From: Lachnospiraceae bacterium
GTDB taxonomy: Bacteria > Bacillota > Clostridia > Lachnospirales > Lachnospiraceae
Reading direction: 5' to 3'
NCBI GenBank assembly: GCA_024698075.1
Contig: JAILRP010000099.1
Span: 1 to 40,580, forward strand
DNA length: 40,580 nt
Below are positions 1 to 9,360 of the stretch, piece after piece; positions within the stretch are counted from its first letter, which is position 1, and each line of letters starts with the position of its first letter. Below the pieces are notes generated by a model. It was not told where the DNA came from and made no database searches. It was given only the letters and a program-made list of their open reading frames with translations. Position numbers and translations under genes: made by a program.

Positions 1-1
1 C

Positions 2-1882
2 AAAGGATGGTTTGACAGCTTTAAGAAGGCCGTCCTTACCATACCCCTGTTCGCATTTATAGGCGGAGCGCTCGGCTCTGTTCTCACGTATCTACTCTAC
101 GGTTTCGGAGTCGGCGAGGGCATCTCGGCACCGTTTGCGAAGGCTCTGCTTGACCGCGGGATGCTGAGCGTCTTCTGGGCCCAGATGCTTTCCGATGTAG
201 TCATTGATCTTATAGACAAGGCCATTACCGTCGTTCTCGCATACCTTATCCTCCGTCTCATCCCTGAAAGTATCAAACCCAGGCTGTGGCTTACGGGCTG
301 GCACCAGGCGCCCCTTTCCGAAGCAGCGCTCGCGGACGTGCGTAAAAATCATACGCGCTCCTTTTCTCTTCGAAGCAAGATCATTACGATCATCTCGATC
401 ATCATGGTATGCGTCGCAGTCGTCACCACCGTCATCAGTTTCATTCTCTACCGTACCTTTGCCATCAGGCAGTACACATACAGCTGCACGAGCGCGGCAA
501 AGCTCGCGGCCAACCTGATAGATCCCGAGAAGACCGATGAATATATCGCTCTCGGGGAATCGGATCCCGGACACATTAAGATAGAGGAAGAGCTCGAGGG
601 AATACGTACCGGCAATCCGGATATCGAGTTCATATACGTTTACAGGTTTACCGAGGACGGAGTGACTGTGCTCTTTGACCTCGATACCGCAGAAGTGAAG
701 GCAGAGGATGCAGGTGACGTGATCCCGATAGAGGAATATCTTCTGCCTTACAAAGATGACCTTCTTGCAGGGAGAAGGATCGAGCCGCTTATCGATGATA
801 CGATGTACGGCCGGCTCCTGACTGTATTTGAACCTGTATATGACAGCTCCGGCCGGTGTGTATGCTATGCCGCGGCCGACATCAGGGTCGAGGACATACG
901 CATGGCGAGCCTCAACTACATGACCAAGGTATTTTCGCTCTTCGTGGGATTTTACATATTCATTCTCGCAGTGTGCATATGGCTCGTTGACTATCATCTC
1001 GTATACCCTATCGCCTCCATGACGAGGTCCGCGAGAAAATTCGCATATGACAGCGAGGAAGGCAGGGAAAAGAGTATAGAAAGGCTTCAGCACCTTGACA
1101 TCGCGACAGGTGATGAGATAGAGAATCTCTACGAGTCCCTTTCAAAGACCATTGCGGAAACTGTCGGATATCTCGAGGATGTTGAAGAGAAGGGCGAGGT
1201 CATACAGCACATGCAGAACGGCCTCATATATGTTCTCGCAGACATGGTCGAGAGCCGCGACAAGAACACCGGGGACCACGTCCGCAAGACCGCCGCATAT
1301 GTCCGCCTTATCCTGGAAAAGATGCGCGAGCGCGGGATGTATCCCGACATACTCACCGACGAATACATAAACGACGTTTCCAATTCCGCACCGCTTCATG
1401 ATGTCGGAAAGATAATGGTAAGCGACTCCATACTCAATAAACCCGGAAAGCTCACCGACGAAGAATTTGAGATCATGAAGAGCCATACCACCGCTGGTAA
1501 GAAAGTCATTGAAAGCGCGATGGCTCTCGTTTCCGACAACGGGTATCTGAACGAAGCCAAAAATCTTGCCTGCTACCACCATGAAAAATGGGACGGCAGC
1601 GGATACCCGAGCCATAAGGCAGGGGAAGACATCCCGCTTTCCGCCCGTGTCATGGCGGTTGCCGATGTATTTGATGCGCTTGTTTCCAAACGCAGCTACA
1701 AAGATCCTTTTCCGTTTGAAAAAGCAATGGGGATAATCACCGAAGGGGCAGGAACACAGTTCGATCCCAGGATCGCCGCGATCTTCGCCGAATCGGCGGA
1801 TGAGGTCAGGGCGATATCCGAGGCACATGAATCGATGCTTGGAAATGACATCAGGACTCTCGAAGAAAACCTTCCTTCGTGA
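2..1882 (+). CDS. Membrane receptor with HD-GYP output domain, 5' end outside the window
   Basis: Predicted c-di-GMP phosphodiesterase receptor. The reading frame is open from base 2, so the N-terminus is missing; the Met at 161 is internal. The visible start is a hydrophobic multi-helix region whose pattern (GEGISAPFAKALLDRG, then SDVVIDLIDKAITVVLAYLI) resembles the membrane fold of ECF-transporter S components. Counted from Met161: a transmembrane helix near 73-98, an extracytoplasmic cache-like segment about 100-250, a second helix near 255-277, a HAMP-like stretch about 278-340, then HD-GYP about 350-545. The HD-GYP signatures are intact: LHDVGK (H413, D414), HHE at 473-475 and GSGYP ending at 483. 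The gene converges on the response regulator, leaving only three bases and no terminator. The HD-GYP call is strong; the S-component resemblance is my inference. Confidence 0.9.
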   Translation, partial: KGWFDSFKKAVLTIPLFAFIGGALGSVLTYLLYGFGVGEGISAPFAKALLDRGMLSVFWAQMLSDVVIDLIDKAITVVLAYLILRLIPESIKPRLWLTGWHQAPLSEAALADVRKNHTRSFSLRSKIITIISIIMVCVAVVTTVISFILYRTFAIRQYTYSCTSAAKLAANLIDPEKTDEYIALGESDPGHIKIEEELEGIRTGNPDIEFIYVYRFTEDGVTVLFDLDTAEVKAEDAGDVIPIEEYLLPYKDDLLAGRRIEPLIDDTMYGRLLTVFEPVYDSSGRCVCYAAADIRVEDIRMASLNYMTKVFSLFVGFYIFILAVCIWLVDYHLVYPIASMTRSARKFAYDSEEGREKSIERLQHLDIATGDEIENLYESLSKTIAETVGYLEDVEEKGEVIQHMQNGLIYVLADMVESRDKNTGDHVRKTAAYVRLILEKMRERGMYPDILTDEYINDVSNSAPLHDVGKIMVSDSILNKPGKLTDEEFEIMKSHTTAGKKVIESAMALVSDNGYLNEAKNLACYHHEKWDGSGYPSHKAGEDIPLSARVMAVADVFDALVSKRSYKDPFPFEKAMGIITEGAGTQFDPRIAAIFAESADEVRAISEAHESMLGNDIRTLEENLPS

Positions 1883-1885
1883 TGT

Positions 1886-2662
1886 CTACTGTCTTGATGC
1901 GAAAAAGTCATGAAGCTTTTTAAGCAGCGTCGGCTTGTCTATCGTCTTTAAAAGGTAATCCACCGGGCTTAGGCTTACCACCGACAGGACGCTGTGCCTG
2001 TCGCCGTGGCCCGTCAGGAACATGACGGGGATCTGCCCGGTCTCGGAATCGTTCTTCAGCATCTCGAGGACCATCGGTCCGTTCGCGACCGGCATCTCAT
2101 AATCAAGAAGCACCAGGTCCGCCTTGTTTCTCGCAAGATAGCTTATCGCCTGCACTCCGCTCGATGCCATGCCGACATGGTAGCTGTCCTTCAGCCACTC
2201 ATAGACCGTTCGCATATACGTAATGTCATCATCAACAATGAGCACAGTCTTCTTGCGGTTCTCGCCCGTATTGTCCTCCATGTATTTCTGAATGCACTTC
2301 ATGAGGTCATCCATTATGAGCGGGCGCTCAAACCACTGGAGCACCAGGGTTTCCGGAATGATCTCCGAGATATTCTCCTTCTCTGCCGCGTCTCCGATCA
2401 CTATGAACTTGCGGTCCAGGTCGGATGCCGCATCCTTGAGATAGACGATGTTCTCGGTCATCTCCTCCATCTCCGGGCTCATGAACAGTATGAAGAGTTC
2501 GATGTTCCCGCGAAGCTTCTCCACATCCTTAATCTGCCCGTGCGAAAATCCCGCGCCGATACCCATCGACTCAAGCTTTGACACAAGGCTCTTTGCCAGA
2601 AAACTGTCCGTTGCGCTCACAACGAGCACCATTCCCTGCTGACTGTCAAATGAATCTGCCAT
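1886..2662 (-). CDS. Response regulator with a degenerate and an intact receiver domain
   Basis: 258-residue two-receiver protein without a DNA-binding or enzymatic output. The first ~115 residues look like a degenerate receiver. The C-terminal receiver is complete: acidic pocket VLIVDDD (near 144-146), phosphoacceptor D187 in LLDYEMP, T217 in FLTGHGD, and K239. The start is the ATG at 2662, because AGGAGA at 2676-2671 sits eight bases before it; a longer reading from TTG at 2680 would place that ribosome site inside the gene. It lies directly downstream of the hybrid kinase in the same operon, so the likely phosphodonor is that kinase, perhaps through its Hpt domain. The target is unknown. 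Confidence 0.85.
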   Translation of the reverse strand: MADSFDSQQGMVLVVSATDSFLAKSLVSKLESMGIGAGFSHGQIKDVEKLRGNIELFILFMSPEMEEMTENIVYLKDAASDLDRKFIVIGDAAEKENISEIIPETLVLQWFERPLIMDDLMKCIQKYMEDNTGENRKKTVLIVDDDITYMRTVYEWLKDSYHVGMASSGVQAISYLARNKADLVLLDYEMPVANGPMVLEMLKNDSETGQIPVMFLTGHGDRHSVLSVVSLSPVDYLLKTIDKPTLLKKLHDFFASRQ

Positions 2663-2688
2663 ATCCGTTTTCTCCTGCAAAATGATCG

Positions 2689-5600
2689 TTACTGTTTCAG
2701 CGTATCCTTTATCCCGTCCCAGTCAAGCTGCATGAGCTGGGCGCTTATCCTGCTGACTGTCTTCTCATCCTCATCGCTGAGAGCATATCTGCCAAGCTGC
2801 GCCAGCACATCCTCCATCATGCCGTAGTCCATGCTTCCGGCAATCTCCCTGATTGTTGAAAACGCCTCATCCCTCATGAAAGCGGGAAGCGGCTCTTTTT
2901 CGGCGCCATCATCATCAAGCTTGTCAAGATGCCGGTCAAGGCTCAGATAGTCATCAAGAAGGCCTTCCGTCTTATCCTTTATGAGATCCCATCTTCCATC
3001 CTTGCCTGCTGCCTCAAGCTCCTTTGCAAGGTCCGAAAGCCGCGCCGCGCCGATTATCCTAGCCGAGCTCTTAAGCGCATGGACCTTTATCGTATAGTTT
3101 TCAATGTCACCGTCTTCATAAAGCTTTCGTATCTCATCCGCCTTTGCCTTCGCGGTCTTATGAAATACGCCGAGGACAGACATGAAGCTTTCCTCTGATC
3201 CGCAGTTGGCAATGCCGACCGCGCTGTCTATCCCGGGAACGGACAGAAGCCATCCGGGAAGATCGGAAGGAGCCGCATCGCCCTCTTCATCCGTAACATC
3301 CTCCCCCCCGGCAGGGTTCCAGATGACATCATAGGCCTTCCATACACTGCTTCCTCCGGTACGCTCGTTCATCATGTAATCACTGTCATCATCGATCATG
3401 CCGAGCATAATGGCCGCAATGTCGGGATCGAACTGCGAGCCCGAGCACCTTTCTATCTCTGCCCTTACCACATCCTGAGGCTTGGGCTTGGAATATGTCC
3501 GCGTGCTCGTCATCGCATCATAGCAGTCCGCAACGCATATGATCCTGGCAACCTCGGGTATCGCATCCCTTGCGAGGCCGTCGGGATATCCCCGGCCGTC
3601 GTAGCGCTCGTGATGCGACCTTGCGCCCGATGACAGTTCGGGCATGTCAACTATTCCCTTAAGTATCTCGCACCCGATCACCGTATGTTCTTTTATCCTC
3701 GCAAATTCTTTGTCGGAAAGCTTTTCGGTCTTGTTGATTATCTCCTCGGGAATACCGATCTTACCTATGTCATGAAGCAGCCCTATCTCATACAGCTGCC
3801 TCTGTTCCGCAGGAGTCTTCCCCATCCGCCTTCCGATCTCGGCGGCATATGCCGCAACCCTTTCGGAATGTCCGTTTGTGTAGTGGTCCTTGGCGTCGAC
3901 GGTATGCGAAAGAGCCATCATCATCTCCTTGGTGAGCCTCTCAGCACGCCTCGTCTGCTTCCTGACCTCGCCCTTTAAGTCCCTCTGGTACCGGTCGAGG
4001 GCGATTATCGTCCTGCTCCGCTGCCGCAGCACCTCCGGAATGAACGGCTTCCTGACAAAATCCGCCGCCCCGTTCTTAAGCCCCAGGACTTCCTTTTCCC
4101 TGTCATCATCTGCCGTTATGAACATAACTGGGACAGACTTCAGAACATTATCGGCTTTAAGTTCCGTAAGCACGTCAAATCCCGTCGTCCCGACAAGGTT
4201 GATGTCAAGCAGTATGAGATCGGGCTGTGTCTTTGCTGCCATCCTGACAGCTTCTTTTCCGTCCTGGCAGCATATGACATCATAATCTTTTCCGAGTATC
4301 TCGGCTGTCGCGGCCAGGATCACCTCGTCGTCATCGACCACAAGTATCCTGCCCTCACGTCCTGCCGGTAATGACGTCCCTTCATCCGATACGGCGGCTA
4401 TCTTTTCCTCGGGAAGATTTCTTCTTATCATCTCCTCAAGGCGCCGTCCGTCCACGGGCTTTGAGATATAGTCCGAAAATCCCGCCGCCAGGTATTTTTC
4501 CCTCGCACCGCTCACCGCATTTGCCGTAAGCGCGATGCAGACCGTACTGTCGGAGTCTGTCTCTTCCCGTATCCTATGGAGTGTTTCGACGCCGTCCATC
4601 TCGGGCATCATATGGTCTATAAATATGATGTCGTAATGCTTCTCCTTCGCCATTGCGAGAGCTTCCATTCCCGATCCGGCAGTATCGACATCTATAAGTG
4701 TCTTCTTCAGAAGGTTCTGTATGACGGTAAGGTTTACCTCGGTATCATCGACAACGAGTATGTGCGCATCCGCTGCATGGAAGAGCTCCCTGTAGCTTTC
4801 GGCGTCATCATCCTCGGCAGAAGACTTAAATGACATATCGCCGAGCGGCTCCCATTTCATGACTTTCTGCCTTATCCCGAAGCTGAAGGTGCTGCCTTCT
4901 CCGTAAACGCTCTTAACATCAAGCTTCCCGCCCATCAGTTCAAGCAGCTGCCGAACGATGCTCATGCCAAGGCCGGTCCCCTCGATGCTGCGGTTTCGTT
5001 TTTCCTCGATCCTCGAAAACGGGGAGAACAGCCTGTCCATGTCCTCCTCCTTCATTCCGATCCCCGTATCCCCGATGACGAACGACAGGATTATGTTCTC
5101 GTCATCTTCCTTCGAAAATCCTATAGAAAGAGACACCTTTCCCTCATTCGTATACTTGACGGCGTTTGTCAGAAGGTTCAGGGCGACCTGCTTTATCCTT
5201 ATCTCATCGCCGTAAAGGACGCGGGGAACGTCCCGGTCAACGCTCACCTCAAGCTTCAGGCCCTTCTTTTCGGCCCGAAACCTTATCATGTTGACAAGGT
5301 CGTTTATTACGGAAGAGATATCATACTGCGTGGGCAGTATCTCCATCCTTCCCTCCTCTATCTTGGAAAAATCAAGTATGTCATTGATCAGGGACAGGAG
5401 CGTGCGTCCCGCGACCTTTATGTCCTTTGCATATGATCTTATGTTCTTCTCAGAGCTTTCGCGGATGATCATCTCATCCATTCCGAGCACGGCATTAATA
5501 GGCGTCCGGATTTCATGTGACATATTTGCAAGGAAGAAGGATTTGGCCCTGTTCGCCTCATCCGCCATCTTCTTCTGCTCTTCAAGGTTCTTCATATATA

Positions 5601-6573
5601 CGTAGTGGTCCGTATCATCGGTCAGCGTATATATCGTCCCGGCATTTTCGCCCTGGCCGCCGAGCCTGTTCGCCTCGGGAGCATATATCCTGTCGTTTAT
5701 CCTGATGGGCTCGCCGCATTCTATTGAATCCCTGACCATGTCGACGACCTTTGCCGGCTCATCCGCAAGGGAAGGAAAAATCCCGAGCGCAGGCTCGTTG
5801 CTGTAGCTTATCTGGCCGGAGCTGTCAACGGCGATTATGCCCTCGGAAAGCCTGTCTATGACATATTCCCTTGCAAGTGTTGCCGTATCGAGAAGGTTAT
5901 ACCGAAATATCGCTATGAACATGAACACAGCGGCGATGGGGAAGCTTACCATCGTAATGTCATATACATAGTTGATAGGGAGCGGCTTTAACATGTTCAT
6001 CACGAGGAAAAAGCTCATCGTCAGTATGGCGAGCATGACCATGAGCAGACGTTTCCTCACGGTCGGATGCTTTTCCTTCCGGAGTGCCGAAAACAGCGCC
6101 GTAACGCCGTACACGATATAGAGTATCAGCGTGGCCGACCATATATGGTGCCATATGCCGTTATCATGCATTAAAAACGGAAACTGTTCCCTGACCTGAA
6201 AACCGGTCACCCGGTAGTAAAGCCCCGTTTTCATTGTCGTAAGGACAACGATGTAGGAGGCAACGTTGAAAAGCGACATCGCGATCTTGAGAATGGCCGG
6301 GATCTTTATTCGGACAAGCTCGGTGATGAACAGAAAGAGTGCGAAGGTAAGCCATACCCTTCCGGCATATGAAAGCTTCACTGCAGTCATATATGTATCG
6401 GCGGAGCGCGCCCTCAGCTGGAAAAAGTAGCCGAGATTGCTCACAAACGTTGATGCGCACGCAAGAAAAAGATATGAATGCTGAATGCCCTTCCAGTTCT
6501 TAAAAACGACGGCGCACTCGGCGGCCGCCACAACTATGCTGAGACATTGTATTACCAAAACAAACTGATACAT
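2689..6573 (-). CDS. Giant hybrid histidine kinase: 7TM-PAS-HisKA-HATPase-REC-REC-HD-GYP-Hpt
   Basis: 1294-residue sensor that seems to join a complete phosphorelay to c-di-GMP hydrolysis. Domains in order: seven-helix membrane sensor (1-225, histidine-kinase N-terminal 7TM type), short PAS-like segment (235-325), HisKA with H353 in MSHEIRTP, HATPase with N471 region, GDTGIGM and GTGLGM (455-570), receiver 1 (D653, T683, K705), receiver 2 (D790, T820, K842), HD-GYP (H934-D935, HH 987-988, GYP 995-997) and a C-terminal Hpt with H1165 in VHALKSS. The last ~70 residues are unassigned. All catalytic residues I looked for are present. ATG at 6573 follows AGGGGA by about seven bases, and a good sigma-A promoter lies upstream. 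It is followed by a separate response regulator after 26 bases. Confidence 0.93.
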   Translation of the reverse strand: MYQFVLVIQCLSIVVAAAECAVVFKNWKGIQHSYLFLACASTFVSNLGYFFQLRARSADTYMTAVKLSYAGRVWLTFALFLFITELVRIKIPAILKIAMSLFNVASYIVVLTTMKTGLYYRVTGFQVREQFPFLMHDNGIWHHIWSATLILYIVYGVTALFSALRKEKHPTVRKRLLMVMLAILTMSFFLVMNMLKPLPINYVYDITMVSFPIAAVFMFIAIFRYNLLDTATLAREYVIDRLSEGIIAVDSSGQISYSNEPALGIFPSLADEPAKVVDMVRDSIECGEPIRINDRIYAPEANRLGGQGENAGTIYTLTDDTDHYVYMKNLEEQKKMADEANRAKSFFLANMSHEIRTPINAVLGMDEMIIRESSEKNIRSYAKDIKVAGRTLLSLINDILDFSKIEEGRMEILPTQYDISSVINDLVNMIRFRAEKKGLKLEVSVDRDVPRVLYGDEIRIKQVALNLLTNAVKYTNEGKVSLSIGFSKEDDENIILSFVIGDTGIGMKEEDMDRLFSPFSRIEEKRNRSIEGTGLGMSIVRQLLELMGGKLDVKSVYGEGSTFSFGIRQKVMKWEPLGDMSFKSSAEDDDAESYRELFHAADAHILVVDDTEVNLTVIQNLLKKTLIDVDTAGSGMEALAMAKEKHYDIIFIDHMMPEMDGVETLHRIREETDSDSTVCIALTANAVSGAREKYLAAGFSDYISKPVDGRRLEEMIRRNLPEEKIAAVSDEGTSLPAGREGRILVVDDDEVILAATAEILGKDYDVICCQDGKEAVRMAAKTQPDLILLDINLVGTTGFDVLTELKADNVLKSVPVMFITADDDREKEVLGLKNGAADFVRKPFIPEVLRQRSRTIIALDRYQRDLKGEVRKQTRRAERLTKEMMMALSHTVDAKDHYTNGHSERVAAYAAEIGRRMGKTPAEQRQLYEIGLLHDIGKIGIPEEIINKTEKLSDKEFARIKEHTVIGCEILKGIVDMPELSSGARSHHERYDGRGYPDGLARDAIPEVARIICVADCYDAMTSTRTYSKPKPQDVVRAEIERCSGSQFDPDIAAIMLGMIDDDSDYMMNERTGGSSVWKAYDVIWNPAGGEDVTDEEGDAAPSDLPGWLLSVPGIDSAVGIANCGSEESFMSVLGVFHKTAKAKADEIRKLYEDGDIENYTIKVHALKSSARIIGAARLSDLAKELEAAGKDGRWDLIKDKTEGLLDDYLSLDRHLDKLDDDGAEKEPLPAFMRDEAFSTIREIAGSMDYGMMEDVLAQLGRYALSDEDEKTVSRISAQLMQLDWDGIKDTLKQ

Positions 6574-6601
6574 TTTATTTCCCCTGTAAATCTATCTGTT
6601 A

Positions 6602-6630
6602 ATTATACATTTTTTCGCATAAGGGTGCAA
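6602..6630 (-). promoter_or_regulatory. Sigma-A promoter of the hybrid kinase operon
   Basis: On the minus strand TTGCAC (6630-6625) and TATAAT (6607-6602) are separated by exactly 17 bases, about 30 bases before the start codon. The match is close to consensus. Confidence 0.75.
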
Positions 6631-6667
6631 AGAAGTTTGCCAAAATGCGTTTTCTCCGTAAAACGTA

Positions 6668-6676
6668 TGATATAAT
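6668..6676 (+). promoter_or_regulatory. Extended -10 promoter of the first cytosine methyltransferase
   Basis: TGATATAAT is a perfect extended -10 element. No convincing -35 is visible, as is common for this class. Transcription would begin near 6683, about 36 bases before the methyltransferase start. It runs divergently from the kinase promoter. Confidence 0.6.
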
Positions 6677-6718
6677 GTCCGTTGATAAACGTAAGGAACG
6701 TGGAAGGAACGCCGACAC

Positions 6719-7798
6719 ATGAAAGTACTGGATCTGTTCTGCGGAGCAGGCGGAATGAGCTGCGGATTTAAGATGGCGGGATTTGAGATCGCCGGAGGCA
6801 TTGACCATGAGGCCGCCGCCGTGCGCACCCATGAGCTCAATTTTCCCGAGGGCATTAACTACTGCGGTGATATCCGTGATTTTTCCAACAAGATGATACA
6901 TGAAAATTTCCCGGACGGGATCGACGTCATCATCGGGGGCCCTCCGTGCCAGGGCTTCAGCAATGCCAACATGCAGCAAAAAGACGTGACTGACGATCCG
7001 AGAAACCGCCTGTTCATGGAATTCGTAAGGTTTGTAAGTGTGCTTCAGCCCAAGGCGTTCATGATAGAAAACGTGCGCGGGATCCTGACGAAAGATGACG
7101 GTTTTGCCGCAAAGCGGATATATGAGCTCATGGAAGATGCCGGATACACCGTAAGCTCCGACATCGTCCGGGCTTCTGACTACGGTGTTCCCCAGAAGAG
7201 GGTCAGGGCCGTCTTTGTCGGGATCAGGAAAGATATAGGAAGAAAGTTTGATTTTAAAAAACTGAAGAAGCAGCCGATCGTTACCGTAAAGGAGGCGATA
7301 GGCGATCTGTACGCACTTGAGGATACGGCAAAGTCACAGGGCGGGGACTCCTTTTCCTACACCGGTTCATGCTCCGGAGCATTCGGGGAGAGGATATTTA
7401 CCAAAAGCGGCGTCATCAATAACCACAGGGTGCACTATCCCTGTGACAGGGTGCAGAAGCGGATGGAATATGTCCCGCAGGGCGGCAACTGGAAAAACGT
7501 TCCCGCGGAAATGTGGGATACGCAGAGGGACAACAGGCATTCATCCGCGTACAGGCGGCTTGAAGAGGACGGCGTGTCCGTCACGATAGACACCGGCCAC
7601 ATGAACTATTTCCACCCGGTATTTAACCGTGTCCCTACTGTAAGAGAGTCCGCAAGGCTGCAGAGCTTCCCGGATGATTTTCTCTTTGAGGGAAAGATCG
7701 GGGCACAGCTTCGCCAGGTTGGAAATGCCGTTCCGCCGCTTCTGGCATATGCGGTCGCAGCTGCCATAAAGGACGCGGTCGGTGGCCCGGATGACTGA
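6719..7798 (+). CDS. DNA (cytosine-5)-methyltransferase, no partner nuclease
   Basis: 359-residue Dcm/M.HpaII-type enzyme that transfers methyl from S-adenosylmethionine to C5 of cytosine. Motif I DLFCGAGG is at 5-12, the catalytic PPCQGF at 75-80 (Cys77), ENVRG at 117-121, and motifs IX/X as RESARLQSFP and QVGNAVPP near the C-terminus. The variable region between about 190 and 290 would set the target, which I cannot predict. AAGGAA lies about ten bases before the ATG. No restriction gene or Vsr lies beside it; the next gene is an SOS polymerase with its own promoter. It resembles the enzyme at 30076-31143 in layout, but the sequences diverge outside the motifs, so it is not a recent duplicate. 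Confidence 0.93.
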   Translation: MKVLDLFCGAGGMSCGFKMAGFEIAGGIDHEAAAVRTHELNFPEGINYCGDIRDFSNKMIHENFPDGIDVIIGGPPCQGFSNANMQQKDVTDDPRNRLFMEFVRFVSVLQPKAFMIENVRGILTKDDGFAAKRIYELMEDAGYTVSSDIVRASDYGVPQKRVRAVFVGIRKDIGRKFDFKKLKKQPIVTVKEAIGDLYALEDTAKSQGGDSFSYTGSCSGAFGERIFTKSGVINNHRVHYPCDRVQKRMEYVPQGGNWKNVPAEMWDTQRDNRHSSAYRRLEEDGVSVTIDTGHMNYFHPVFNRVPTVRESARLQSFPDDFLFEGKIGAQLRQVGNAVPPLLAYAVAAAIKDAVGGPDD

Positions 7799-7821
7799 AT
7801 GCTGAAGATAAGCTGTTATCA

Positions 7822-7850
7822 TTGACATTTCAGAACATCTGTTCGATAAT
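7822..7850 (+). promoter_or_regulatory. Sigma-A promoter of the SOS polymerase operon
   Basis: TTGACA (7822-7827), 17 bases, then GATAAT (7845-7850): a near-perfect promoter. The LexA box fills the spacer, so repressor and polymerase should exclude each other. The leader would be only about ten bases. Confidence 0.85.
7833..7844 (+). promoter_or_regulatory. LexA (DinR) operator
   Basis: GAACATCTGTTC matches the Gram-positive SOS box core GAAC-N4-GTTC, and the flanking G extends the match towards CGAACATATGTTCG. It lies between the -35 and -10 of the polymerase promoter, 22 bases before the ATG. Confidence 0.85.
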
Positions 7851-7866
7851 AGTAGCGGGACTTGCC

Positions 7867-9360
7867 ATGGAACGTTCTTACATCGCGATAGATCTGAAAA
7901 GTTTTTATGCCTCCGTTGAATGCGCGGAACGCAAGCTCGATCCGCTCACGACCAACCTTGTGGTCGCAGATGCATCACGCACGGAGAAGACCATATGCCT
8001 CGCGGTCTCTGCGGGGCTCAAGTCATACGGTCTGCCCGGCAGGCCCCGTCTGTTTGAGGTGGTCGAGGCGGTAAAGCGCATCAATGCCTCACGCCTTTAC
8101 AGGGCTCCGGGACGGCAGTTTTCCGGCAGCTCATTCATTACCACCGAGATCGATTCCAACCCCTCGCTTGAACTAGGCTATATCGTTGCAACGCCGCGGA
8201 TGAGCCTTTACATGAAGTACAGCACGGACATATACAGGATCTACCTTAAGTACGTGGCTCCCGAGGATATACTCGTCTATTCGTGCGATGAGGTGTTCAT
8301 GGATGTCACGTCCTATCTCGGTACATACCGCATGACGCCGAGGGAGCTGGCAATGACCATGATCCGTGACGTCCTATCAACGACCGGGATCACGGCAACG
8401 GCAGGGATAGGGACCAACATGTTCCTCAGCAAAGTTGCGATGGACATAACCGCAAAGCACATGCCGCCCGACGAGAACGGCGTGCGGATAGCCGAACTTG
8501 ATGAGATGGAATTCCGCCGCACGCTCTGGTCACACACCCCGATAACGGACTTCTGGCGTGTAGGTGCAGGCACCGCCAGGAGGCTTGCAAAGCTCGGCCT
8601 CAGCACGATGGGCGATATCGCCGCATGTTCCGAAAAACGCGAGGATATACTCTACAAAGCTTTCGGGGTGAACGCGGAGCTGCTCATAGACCATGCGTGG
8701 GGGTGGGAGCCGTGCACGATAGAGGATGCCCACAATTACAGGCCCCAGAATAACAGCTTAAGTTCCGGACAGGTGCTGCAGCGGCCTTATTCACACGAAG
8801 AGGCGGCGATAATAGTGCGCGAGATGACCGACAGCCTGACTCTCGACCTTGTCCGCAAGGGACTCGTGACGGACCAGATTGTGCTGACCATCGGCTATGA
8901 GAGCGTGAAGGATCCCGATGAGCTTAAGGGATATAACGGCGAGATGTCGCTTGACTGGTACGGAAGGCTCGTGCCGAAGCACGGCCACGGAACCGCACCG
9001 CTTGGCAGGTTCACTTCATCGACAAGGCTTATCACCGACGCAGTGATGGAACTGTATGAAAGAGTGACCGATCCGTCCCTTTTTATAAGGCGCATCAACG
9101 TCTGTGCGGGAAGGGTTGTTCCCGAAGAAGAGGCAAAGGAAGCAGACAGCTACGAGCAGCTCGATCTGTTTTCGGTATTCGGGGAAGGCGCGGAAAATGC
9201 TGACGAGGAAGAGCGGCTGGCTAAGGAGCGATCGCTACAGCTTGCAACGCTTAACATCAAGGAAAAGTACGGAAAGAATGCGATCCTCAAAGGAACAAAC
9301 TTCCTTGAGGGCGCCACGGCAATGGAACGAAACCGTCAGGTCGGAGGCCACAAAGCATGA
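7867..9360 (+). CDS. Y-family translesion DNA polymerase (UvrX/UmuC type)
   Basis: 497-residue error-prone polymerase for lesion bypass. The palm starts MERSYIAIDLKSFYASVE with metal ligand D9; the second acidic pair is D141-E142 in YSCDEVF. Helix-hairpin and little-finger regions follow. A clamp-binding peptide QLDLF is at 431-435, followed by a ~60-residue tail. I chose ATG 7867 because an upstream TTG at 7822 falls inside the -35 element and the family starts at this Met. The ribosome site (GCGGGA) is weak. Control by LexA is visible in the promoter. The stop overlaps the YolD-like gene by four bases (ATGA), so translation is probably coupled. UvrX-type polymerases with YolD partners are familiar in Firmicute chromosomes, plasmids and integrated elements. 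Confidence 0.93.
   Translation: MERSYIAIDLKSFYASVECAERKLDPLTTNLVVADASRTEKTICLAVSAGLKSYGLPGRPRLFEVVEAVKRINASRLYRAPGRQFSGSSFITTEIDSNPSLELGYIVATPRMSLYMKYSTDIYRIYLKYVAPEDILVYSCDEVFMDVTSYLGTYRMTPRELAMTMIRDVLSTTGITATAGIGTNMFLSKVAMDITAKHMPPDENGVRIAELDEMEFRRTLWSHTPITDFWRVGAGTARRLAKLGLSTMGDIAACSEKREDILYKAFGVNAELLIDHAWGWEPCTIEDAHNYRPQNNSLSSGQVLQRPYSHEEAAIIVREMTDSLTLDLVRKGLVTDQIVLTIGYESVKDPDELKGYNGEMSLDWYGRLVPKHGHGTAPLGRFTSSTRLITDAVMELYERVTDPSLFIRRINVCAGRVVPEEEAKEADSYEQLDLFSVFGEGAENADEEERLAKERSLQLATLNIKEKYGKNAILKGTNFLEGATAMERNRQVGGHKA

Noticed and set aside
92..1093. Long minus-strand open frame (333 codons) antisense to the first HD-GYP gene
   Set aside because: It is a shadow of the real gene: Cys/His/Arg-rich, low complexity in domain terms, no ribosome site, and the plus frame has clear motifs.
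4141..4170. GCCGATAA on the minus strand inside the hybrid kinase gene, resembling a sigma-D -10
   Set aside because: No TAAA lies 15 bases upstream and the site is in the middle of a coding region.
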